NCBI GenBank assembly: GCA_902729315.2
Contig: LR746265.1
Location: forward strand, 2,274,892 to 2,338,891
DNA: 64,000 nt
Source: Spirodela intermedia
Lineage: Eukaryota; Streptophyta; Magnoliopsida; Alismatales; Araceae
Direction: 5' to 3'
The notes beneath the pieces are model-generated. The model was not told where the DNA came from, ran no database searches, and saw only the letters and a program-made list of their open reading frames with translations. Numbering within the stretch: position 1 is the first letter of the stretch; every line of letters starts with the position of its first letter. Of the stretch, positions 11,391 to 20,900 are shown in pieces. A program made the position numbers and the translations under genes.

Positions 11391-12641
11391 TGATATGTTC
11401 TTCATAAGTCCTACTATAAATCAATACGTTATTAAAAAAGATAAATAAATTTTCACAAGAATTTAGAGAATAAATGATTCATGATTGTTTGAAAAGTCGA
11501 TAAAGTATTATGATGAACTTATAATATCCTTTATGCATTCTAAAAGTAGTCTTCAAGACATCTTTTGTCTATATGTAAATCTGGTGATATCTTAAGTGAA
11601 GATCTAACTTAGAGAAGATTATCGCTTTGTGTAATTTATCAATCCACTCCTCAAGGATCAGAATTGGGAAGTGGTATGAGAAGGTCACCATGTTTAGTGC
11701 ACAATAGTCTATACAAAATTGTCAAGTGACATATTTTCCCAATTAAGCGGGTTGAGTTTGAGAAGAGATTGTGGGACTATTGAATGAGGCATATTGTAGG
11801 CATTTTGGTCACTTATTTCTCTGATTTAATTTTTTGAAAGTTTAGGTATAGGAAAGGTCTTATATGGAATGCTTGACTCCCTGAATCGAGTGTAATTCAA
11901 TGATCCTAACTTTATGTTGATAGAAGGCTGGTGATTTCTTTGAATAATGTAAAAAATTTCATTGTATCTCAATGGCCAATGGTCTTGAAGACCTCTCCTA
12001 TGCTGACTTTAGGTAGAATAATTTAAAGTAAGCTTCGTCTTTGTAGGGACAACTTACTAGAGTCTTAAGCATGAGGGGCATGTTGTGCTCTAGTGACTCT
12101 ATAGTGAAGACGACTTTTTGAGATGTTGTCAAGATTGTCATCATCTAGTCATCTAAATTCAACTGAATTTTGCATGAAAGATTTAGCCTTCGGGGTGCAT
12201 CCCTTAGAAGATGAAATTTTTCAGGCCTTAGTAGGGCCCTATTTATGGTGGCAATCTAGAAGTCTAAAAGCCCATTGGGCCTCTTGAGGGGTTGTGGCCC
12301 AACAATGATCCTCTATATGATTTGCCTCACATGTAACAAAGTTGGGTCACCTTGGCTTCTCTTGGAGCCTAGCCTTCTAGTGGTTCTAGAGGAGTCTATT
12401 TCTTGCCTTTCTCACCTTATGTTGGGAGAAGTTGGTGATGAAGGTCATCCAACATTTAGGAGAGATAACCCAACAATTGGCGAATTTAACTTATTCCTAC
12501 TACAACTCCTATAATATTTCAATTTTGACAACTTAATTATTGAAGAGGGCGTGACAAATCTTCTCCAGCTTTGTCTTCATCAAGTTGAGCTTCGAATCAT
12601 TGGATTTGGGCCCCATGAATTAACTTATCTATTACATTCTC
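11391..12641. other. Retroelement interior downstream of reverse transcriptase, unreadable
   Basis: This is AT-rich with no continuous frame. By position it should correspond to RNase H, integrase and the 3' untranslated part of the element, but I cannot see their motifs. Confidence 0.4.
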
Positions 12642-13086
12642 TGTAAAATAGATGAGAACCCACTGATTAATTCTTAAGAAGAAAAGCAATTATCTGTAAA
12701 ATAAACTTATCTATTACATTCGGGCCTACAACACAGACCAAGTGAATAAAGAGAGACAGAGGGAAATAAGGCAAAAGGAATCTAAAGAAGTCTCACGAGA
12801 GTACACAAAGGAGATAAGGGGATACAATACTGAGACCTCTCAGGTCTCAGAACAGTCTGATGCGAGATGGTCAATCTCTAACACCTTTTAGAATCACTCA
12901 GAATTCTCCTCCGTCTCTTGTGTGACTATTTAATTGTTAATATAGCCGCTCTCTGTCGATGCTTGACGGGCTGTTCCCGACCGTCATTGGATTAGTCGTT
13001 AGGATCCGATGTAACGGCCAAATCTTGGATTGCCGCCGGATCCATCTGTCGCCCCCATGACCTGTCATATTGGATCCGTCATGCCA
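12642..13086 (+). repeat. Right LTR-like direct repeat
   Basis: This is the partner of 7451-7963. Its right half keeps many CpG sites (for example TCGATGC, CCCGACCGTC, TAACGGCC), unlike the left copy, and base composition changes sharply inside it at about 12.9 kb. Confidence 0.65.
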
Positions 13087-13149
13087 ATGTCGCGCTAGCC
13101 CAGAGTGTCTTCGAGCTCGGCGCTCTAGGTGGGGCCGGTACTGACAGCT

Positions 13150-13225
13150 GTCATCCTGTTTTCCGTCCTACGACGGCAAGACGGCAAGACGATGTTCCGG
13201 AAAGCCCGGCAGTTTTGGCTCTCCT

Positions 13226-13269
<44 letters not shown>
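13150..13269 (-). repeat. Inverted fragment of the GA-bounded repeat unit
   Basis: The reverse complement reads GAGAGAGG, AAAACTGCCGGGCTT, CTTGCCGTCGTAGGAC and AGGATGACAGC, as in units A and B at 3.87 and 4.5 kb. It starts with a (CT)n run at 13230-13269 on the plus strand. Only the first part of the unit is present. Confidence 0.65.
13230..13269. repeat. (CT)n microsatellite
   Basis: A CT run of about 40 bp at the edge of the inverted repeat fragment. Confidence 0.9.
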
Positions 13270-13273
<4 letters not shown>

Positions 13274-13299
13274 TTTGTGAGAAGCGAAGAAGACGGACC

Positions 13300-14100
13300 T
13301 AGCGACCGGAGCAAATTTTGGAGTGATTTTCTATATTATTAATTTTTGTATTTGTGTTTTTTTTAACTCTATAAATACTCTCGTAATCACCGCGTCGTGA
13401 AGGGGTGACCGTGAAGTTCGCGCATACTCGCTCCGTGAAGGAGAGGTCGTGAGGACCACCATCTATCCCCACCCCTCCCTACCTTCGCCGCCAACACTTT
13501 CCTCTATCATCGTCCCCGCTGCCATACCTTGCTTTCCTCCGCCGCACCATCACCGTCCGCTGCCACCACCTCCGCGTTCCGCCAACACCATCCGCCGCCG
13601 TCCCGCTTCGCCGCCGCCGCCTCCGCCTTCTATCGCCACCATCTCCGCCATTTATCGCCCCCTCGCCGTTGCCACAACCACCGCCAACCTCTTCCAAACC
13701 TCTCTCGCAGCTGCCGCCGCTCTCTTCACCGTATTCCCGAACGGCCTCTTCATCAAGTAAAATTTGGGATTTAGCCCGGCTGATTTGAGACTCTGTGAAC
13801 CGCTGATCCGAATCGGTCCGGTTTAACCCAATCCGGCCGCCCAGCTGCCGGACCAAACCGGTTCGACCGACTAGTCCGAGCTAGCCGAAAGCACGGCCCG
13901 AATCATATTCACGACAGTCCTTCACGCCGGTCCGAAGCCTTCCGGACTACTTGGTCCGTGTCTGTCCGCCTCACCGGGTTCGAAACCATCTGACTATAGT
14001 CCGGTCAACGCTATCAATGTCAACTATTGATCAACGGTCAACTGTTGTCAATAGTCAACGAAAGTCAACTATCCTCAAATCAACGCCCTGTTTCTTCCTG
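13300..14100 (+). mobile_element. LTR-like fragment with TATA box and GTCAAC repeats
   Basis: CTATAAATAC at 13369-13378 is followed by a GC-rich stretch with many CCGCC triplets, then CCGG-rich sequence and a cluster of GTCAAC motifs before a pyrimidine-rich tail. A TATA box, a leader and such motif arrays are common in plant LTRs, so this may be a solo or truncated LTR. No terminal repeats or coding parts were identified, and both borders are estimates. Open frames here are low-complexity and probably not coding. Confidence 0.35.
14004..14084. promoter_or_regulatory. W-box-like array (repeated GTCAA/TTGAC)
   Basis: About seven close copies of GTCAAC or its variants GATCAAC, TGTCAAT and ATCAAC sit within 81 bp. 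The reverse complement carries the TTGAC core of WRKY-binding W-boxes. The array lies about 300 bp upstream of the NOB1 pseudogene and next to LTR-like DNA. Confidence 0.4.
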
Positions 14101-14390
14101 TGATCCTTCATCAAGAAGTCATTTGCTCTGGTGACAGGTTTATCTCTAAACTCTCTATCTTTCCATATATGAGTTATTTTTTCATTTAGTATATTTTCTT
14201 GCAACATTGTCATGGAGTGATCCTAGATAGGCCACCTTCATATATAGCTGGTGGAGAGAGTGAGAGAGGACCGACTTGATTCGGCGGGGGAATCACCCCA
14301 TCGTCATCCGCGGAGGGAAGGGGAATCAGAAGCAACAACCAGCGTCCTCCTCCCCGCTCCCGTCTCGGCATCCCCGCCGGGTGGCGGAAG

Positions 14391-17047
14391 ATGGAGCCTT
14401 CTCCCCTTTCTTCGTTTCCCGGCTCCGGTGAAGCCCCTCAGTGGAGCCAGCTACTGCAGAAGAAGGCGCCACGAGAGACTGATGAACCAGTTTCGGGTCG
14501 CTTGTTCGGCAACTGGAGATCGAGCGAGGGTGTTTCCCTGGCAGTTCTCGATGCCAGTGCCATCGTCCAGGGGGACAAAATGTCAAGCACCGCTGACCGG
14601 TTTGTGACCGTTCGTGAAGTGCTGGAGGAGGTGAGAGATCCCACCTCCCGCCAGAGGCTCTCTTTTCTGCCATTCACGATTGAAACCATGGAGCCCGCCC
14701 CCGATGCCATAAAGAAAGGTGAGCTTTTTCCGGATATAACTGACTATAATCTAAGGGGACCGCTTAAATATGAATTATGAACGCTTTCCTGTTGATTGTC
14801 TTATAGTCAAAGTTTTTTTTTTCTGACGTGTATATTATCGTTGCATCGTTCTAGTTCTTTCTGTATTTACTATCCGCTGCTATAATCAAATTGGGCCAGT
14901 AATGTGGTTCGAAATGAGCATTCTTTTTTGTTGTATTACAGACGAACATAAATTTGCACACATGACACATTATTGATGCGCGTAGTTTTTTAGTCACATG
15001 TGAAATTGTGTGGACTAATGGAATTATTTTCATTTTCTTTTGGTTTGCAGTTGTCAAATTTGCAAGAGAAACTGGGGACTTACAGACGCTATCAGATGTC
15101 GATATCAAACTCATTGCTCTTACTTATATGTTAGAAGCACAGATACATGGCACAGGTCACCTTAAAAGCGTTCCCCCTCCCATCCAAATGGTAAATCGGA
15201 AGTCTTTACCTGAATCAGAGATGTCTGGTTGGGGTTCAAATGTGCCTAATCTGGCAGAATGGGAAGCTCTTGAACCGGCAGAAAGCGAGTCGAACAGTGG
15301 ATCTAGTATTTTATCACTGAAGGATCTGAATTTAAATGTGAGTCCTGTGGATGAAGATGCCCGAAAAACGAGCTATATTTCGCAATCCCTCTCAATTCGA
15401 GTGTGGCTTGTGTTACCGGGGATTTTGCAATGCAAAATGTTGTTCTAGAGATGGGTCTGCGACTACTGGCACCAAGTGGATTGCAGATACGTCAATTGCA
15501 TAGGTACGTTATGTTTCAATGTTGAAGGAGATTCTTCTTGGCTTTGAGATTGACCAAATATCGTGATGCAACGTAGATTTATGTTCTATCTTTTCAGTGG
15601 AATTGTTTCAAGTGTATTTATATAAGAGGTTCAATGGTCATTTGGTGGATAGATGTCCTAAATATTTTTTTTATTCCAGGTGGGTATTAAAATGTCACGC
15701 CTGCAATAAAGTGACGTCTGAAGTAGGGAGATTGTTCTGTCCCAAATGCGGTAACGGGGGCACCTTGCGCAAAGTATCAGTTGCAATGGGTGAAAATGGA
15801 TTAGTTCTAGCATCAGGTCGACCACACGTCAACCTTCGTGGCACCAAAGTACGTCAAGAAGTTATTCTTATTCATTTATTTTCACACTTTCTCTCGTTTC
15901 TTTCTCATGCCGTTGATAATATTTTCTACTGATACGATACTTTGTTGAATGTATTTTTGCAACCATGGACCTACTCTCAGAAAAATTATATATGAGGACC
16001 ATTATTTTGTCAAGTTACTTATTTTCATTCAATTCTTAACAGCTAAACATTTGTCTCCCCCTGGTGTCTTATCCCTGTTTCAGACCTATTTTTTCTCTTT
16101 GAAAATTCATTGACAACTGACGAGGACTGACCAGTCTTCCCATTGATCATCTCATTTTGTTTTCTTTTTTCTTGATGTTTAAACCCCTTTAAAGCTCTCA
16201 GTTTACGTTTGACCAAAGCCTTCAAAGAGGAATGATATGATTCACATTGATTAATTCTGGAAAAATAGCTCGGAAGATGTACTACTCTTAGAAAAAGAAA
16301 ACTTTGACCTTCGAAAAATGATGAGCGGTTATTTGGGTGGGGCAGAAGGTTCTGGGGGTTGGCTCGTTGTTGCATGAGAATAAAAATGCACCGTGATGTT
16401 CATCCGAAGCATAGAACAAATTTCTTTACCTGGTTGATCTCTTGTTTCAAGAAGCCTCCAACGTCTTACGTTTTTTTTCCAGCATAATCGCATCACTTGC
16501 ATACTGCCCACCTTGCAGACGTTGATGATCTTCTTGGTCACCTTGCCGTCTGCCTGTCGTCTGCACATCATCAAATTTAAAATTATGATACGCTGATGAC
16601 GTGTTTCATTGTCGTACAGTTTTCAATCCCTCTGCCTCAAGGTGGAAGAGACGGCATCTCTAAGAACCTCGTCCTGCGCGAGGATCAGGTCCCGCGCAAG
16701 CTTCTCTACCCAAAAGGGAAGAAGAAAAGCAACAAACAGGGAATTATTCACCTCTCTTCGTCTTCCCTTTTTGCTATCTTTTTTTTATCCTTCTCCCAAT
16801 TCAGGTTACTTTTGTCTGAAGATGCCTCGTTCACGCCGGACGTTTTGTGCATTATTTACTGTTGTCCCATCTCTCTGACCTCCATGTTGACTTTTTCTTT
16901 CAGGATAAGGACGGCTTCGGTGCCGAGGACATATTCTCACATGGATCCGAGAGAAAAGCTCCGCTGAAGCCTCCGGTGGGGAAGGCCGTCTTGGTCTTCA
17001 CGGGGAAAACAAATCCGAACAATAATCACTTCTCCCGTCGGCATTAG
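14391..17047 (+). pseudogene. NOB1: NOB1 copy 2, disrupted by deletion and frameshift
   Basis: Exon equivalents are 14391-14718, 15051-15503, 15680-15848, 16620 onward and 16904-17047, in the same phases as copy 1. The last exon ends in NPNNNHFSRRH, the usual NOB1 C-terminus. Exon 2 is 453 bp against 955 bp in copy 1. A 501-bp in-frame loss removes the acidic linker with DDWQPAVSR, and one further C is missing near 15393, which shifts the frame into a TAG at 15446-15448. The PIN domain is thus cut off from the zinc ribbon. After KKKSNKQ in the fourth exon no GT donor is present where one is expected. The gene sits next to the LRR kinase, the order I recall from Arabidopsis, so it may occupy the ancestral site although it is broken. 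Confidence 0.85.
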
Positions 17048-17409
17048 ATGCGGGTTATTCTATGTTTCCTACTTATATTCTGAAATAGTCTCGGAATCCT
17101 CCGTTTATTTGTCTCGTGTACAGAACTCTGCGTGCGAATTTCGCAGCATTTAGAGAATCAGTAAAAAAAATGAACTTTTTCGTTTTTCATCGCCCTGAAC
17201 ACTAAAAAAAAAAAAAAAAAAAAAAAACCAAAATTAAGAAGCTAGATGCTCAACTGAAGTAACTATGTGGTGGGATCGCTTTGAACGACAATCCGTCTGA
17301 ATCAGAGCAACACTGTGCTCTTTTCCTAACACCAAACCTGGCCTAATCTTTGGCTACATCTCATGACAGATTAGAAATGTGGGATAGAGAGAGCGAGAGA
17401 AAGAGAGAG
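17048..17409. other. 3' flank of NOB1 copy 2 with poly-A and GA tracts
   Basis: An A run of about 24 bp lies at 17204-17227. An imperfect GAGA tract at about 17384-17413 leads into the duplicated segment. No gene is seen. Confidence 0.5.
17204..17227. repeat. Poly-A run
   Basis: About 24 A in a row, roughly 160 bp after the stop codon of NOB1 copy 2. No adjoining target-site duplication was seen. Confidence 0.85.
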
Positions 17410-17697
17410 AGAGATCACTCATCCCGACCTGATCTTATAGCTCCTGTAAAAAAGGGAAAGGATTTCCCCTAAAACCTGAGTGACCCCTCTGGAGTTCTGA
17501 GCTACCGTCGATGGGTTTGCCAGTGCTCCCCGCCAGGCTAAGTTCGACGGAGACCTTGTCGCTTCGGGCGTGTATGTCTCTAACTCTCAGACTGGCGGGA
17601 AGCGCGCCACTCCAATTCGCTCTGGAAACGCGAGAAAGAAAGGGAATTGCTGATCCGGTAAAGTGGCTCCATGACGGGTTCGGATTATTGTCCCAAA
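17410..17697 (+). repeat. Duplicated segment, right copy (partner at 5186-5465)
   Basis: This is the same-orientation partner of 5186-5465, with a GA tract at its left edge and a sharp end of similarity after GATTATTGT. It ends about 40 bp from the tRNA-His gene. It is less AT-mutated than the sequence beyond the left copy. On the minus strand it retains the conserved ARSDKVSVE and GKPIDGSSELQRGHSGFR reading stretch. Confidence 0.75.
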
Positions 17698-17735
17698 ATA
17701 GGAAGGAAATTCAAGAAAGAAAAATGTTCTTCCAG

Positions 17736-17807
17736 TGTGGCTGCTGGGATTCGAGCCCAGGTCTCCACGGCCACAACGTGGAATTCTTACCACTAAACTA
17801 CAGCCAC
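17736..17807 (-). tRNA. tRNA-His (anticodon GTG)
   Basis: The minus strand reads GTGGCTG...CAGCCAC with a 7-bp acceptor stem. The anticodon arm CCACG-TTGTGGC-CGTGG carries anticodon GTG, and the T-arm has GGTTCGA-like CTCGAAT. The A box TAGTTTAGTGG and B box are present. Discriminator A is at 17736. A T-rich stretch about 10 bp downstream (complement of 17718-17725) can serve as the Pol III terminator. No intron is present. It agrees with plant nuclear tRNA-His as I remember it. Confidence 0.95.
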
Positions 17808-17964
17808 TTTATATGTTTAAATTTAACTCAGCTCTATTTCAAGCCAATCTTAAGTCCATTGACCCCAGAAAAAAAAAGGAACAATGAAAAAACAGTGACA
17901 ATTAAAGAAGAAGACATCATCCATCGATATAACGGTACACATTTACAATGTGGATAACCTACAG

Positions 17965-20900
17965 CTAACATGACAGGGCGAGCTCCGCCCACGCCAGGGG
18001 GGACTCCTTGAGGTCAGCGGCCGCAGAGGTGTCGATCCCGTTCTCCAGTATCGTGCAAACCGCCTGCATCGACGGTCTCTTTGACTGGTCTGATTGGATG
18101 CAGAGACTCACCGCGTTGCAGACAACCCGAAGATCGTCGTGCTTGAAGTACCGCAGCTCAGGATCCACCAGGTGACACATCATATCCGGTCGCTCCAAGT
18201 ACTCCACCGCCTGCATCGAGCAGATGAATGAGGCAAACGCAGGAGATCCCGGTTGCGGCAGAAAAACTCCGGCGGCGAAGTGTGAAGAAATGAAACGATT
18301 GACATGAATGAAGGTACAGCCGATGGGAGAGCAGTCATTGGAGAGAATTATTTATTCATTTAGTTAATTTCCTCGCAATCAGTTCCCAGAGGTTGCGGCG
18401 CATTCATGCTATGGTCTTTATTTCACGATCCTAGATCACCCAATAATGGACAATTCTGACCAAGCTAGGCTTGTCTTTTTCTCTCCCAAAACAACCAGCT
18501 CGAGGCAGAGCTACAAACGGGCAAATAAAAGTTTCTGGTCCTAGAGAGAAAACGACGAACCTTTGGATCAGTTTGTGGCTTCTACACACAAAGTCAACAC
18601 TCTGTGTAGAAGATTACACATGCAAATGATCGGACAAATGCAAATTATCATGGAAAAGGGCATGAATCTAATGCTGATACCACAGACTGTCACTTCTTCC
18701 TTTGGTTTTCTGCAGAAAAGGGTGTTCATGAAACAACAAGCCTTACCCAGTTTACCAAGCTTCCTCGGTCCTTGCAATACGGAGGCCTTCCACTGACGAT
18801 TTCCAGCAAAATAACTCCAAAAGCGAATGTGTTCTCCTGGGCTCCGGTGTGCCTTCTTTCCAAGGAATCCGAAAAACAATGGAAAGCCCCACCATTCGAC
18901 ACATAACCCGCGCTCTTCTCCGATCTTGAGAGCATCATTTTCCAGCTTTCAATGTCCGCCAACTACAAGGGCACCCAGAAGAATCATGTGCATGAGTCAG
19001 ACACGAGATATAGGCATTTAAGGGTAGGGAGAAACCGATTCCCTATGAGTTTTCAGCTATGGTAACTTCTACATGGAACGAAAGTACAGAAGATAACTTC
19101 ATACTGTTGAACCGAAAATTGAGGATCAATAAGCGGGAAGAACTCAGTGGCCAGAGAATTTATCTTCTGGAAGACCATAAGGCTAAGGGGCATGCTGTCA
19201 CTGGTTTACAAGCAATGTACTATGATAAAATATTTCCTTTTCCTCCGAGAGCATGGGCTAAGAATTTACCTTGGGTGAGAAATCCTCAGTGAGATATATG
19301 GCACTCGAGTTCAAGTCAGATACAATGAAAGGTGGCTGCAGCTCATTATGCAGGTGTCTGAGCGCACGAGCAATACCGATTGCGATTTTCATGCGTCTGG
19401 TCCAATATAACTGGCAACCTTCGCCATCTGCAGTGAAATTTCCATATTGCTCTTCAATCCCCAAATCTAGCAAAATAATTTTTCCCAAGAAACAACAAAA
19501 GCTAGCTTACAGTGAAGGTACTCGTATAGGGTTCCATTTGATGCATATTCAAAGATAAGCATCCTTGAAAAGGGATCATTCTCTTTACAATAGCCGAGTA
19601 GCTTTGCTATGTTCTCATGGTTTAATCTAGCCAAGTCTGCCACCTGCAAGTATTTGGCAAATATCTCAGGAGAAAATCCTCTGAATGTGACCAATGGCTA
19701 TTGCCACCAATACTCTGCTAGAATTTTGTAGAGTCTCACTCTGAAAATGAAGTTCATGGAAAGCTGTCCAGTCCTTTTCTGCCACTGTAAGGGATATAAC
19801 AGCGATTTCTGGACCATCTTTCATAATACCTTTATAGAGTATGATGTCCGAGAAGTTCTAATTGCTAAAATCTTCGCATGCGATTTCAAGCTGCTGCCGA
19901 CTAAACCCCGGTACATGTTTAAGCATGCCGCCATCTATTTGTGAAGAAAGTCATCCATTCAGTAACTAAATTATAGAGAGTAACAAAATAATAAAGCATG
20001 TCTCAAAAAAAGATATACAGAAAAGTTCGTCACTAACCGATTGTAATTATTATTGGATCCCTCGACTTTGTAGTTCTCTTCCAGGGGACCATCGGCAAAG
20101 ATTTAGGACTCAGTTTCCTAATAGCTGTATAGATAGCAGTTATTAAGAACGCTACAATCACAGCTCCTGTGAAAATTTCCAGAAACAGAAGCCACTTGGG
20201 TTGTCCCGCTTTCTGGTGGTCGAAATCATCCTTTCTATGTCTTCCTGTCGCAGTAGCAGTCCCATGATCTTTCTCTAATTGGTGACCCCCTACATCAAAT
20301 GATACGATATTTCCCCGGGAACATTAATGAATAATCTAAATTTTAAATAGAACAGTGAACCCTAGAATGAGAAAAACATATTTTTAAAAGCCCTTAACAA
20401 GGAAAACTTAGGTTCATGATCATGTAAAACACTGGATTAGACAGCAAACTTAGTATGGAAGAATAAGCTACTGGCAAAAAAAATTCTTTCAACGAAATTA
20501 GTCAATGAAAGTTTACCGATCTGTGACAGAATTCAGGCATTTATGGTCAATAATACGAACAGGAGCATCTTTTATGAGATTTTCAATGGAGACTATGAAT
20601 CATAATAAGTGGGTTCTGGAAGATTATATTTTAGGTTGCCAAAAATTCATGTTGATGATCATACAGAAATCATGGATTTGATGTTATATTGGCAAAGATG
20701 TCTGTCAATTGCCTGAGAAAAGAGATGCATAGAAACCAATATTACCAGAAATTATGTGAACAAGTAAATAAACGATGAGACAGACATTAGAATATTAAAA
20801 GCAAGAATCCAAAGGCCCAAGGAAGTAACAGTGATTGAATAAAACATAAATGTAGGAACCAATAGTCATCAACTCCGGTATTGGGCTTTGAGCAAAAGTC

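Larger units (their letters stand above)
7451..13086 (+). mobile_element. Decayed LTR retrotransposon region (Ty3/gypsy)
   Basis: A direct repeat of about 450-510 bp flanks this region: roughly 7451-7963 and 12642-13086. Shared blocks include the purine-rich AGAGAGACARAGGGA, AAGTCTCACGAGRGTACACA, AAGGAGATARGGG, TGAGACCTCTYAGGTCT and TTGGATCC near the end. The interior holds a broken gypsy-type reverse transcriptase on the plus strand. No intact gag, protease, RNase H or integrase was recognised. A primer-binding-like site lies well inside at 10205, not next to the left repeat, so the region may be a nest of two elements. Borders are estimates. Confidence 0.7.

Noticed and set aside
7451-13086. 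CRISPR array or other clustered prokaryotic repeat
   Set aside because: The window is eukaryotic nuclear DNA and no regularly spaced identical repeats are present.
13449-13860. Pro/Arg-rich open frames on both strands
   Set aside because: Low-complexity CCG and CCA triplets produce open frames in several phases; composition fits LTR-like DNA rather than a gene.
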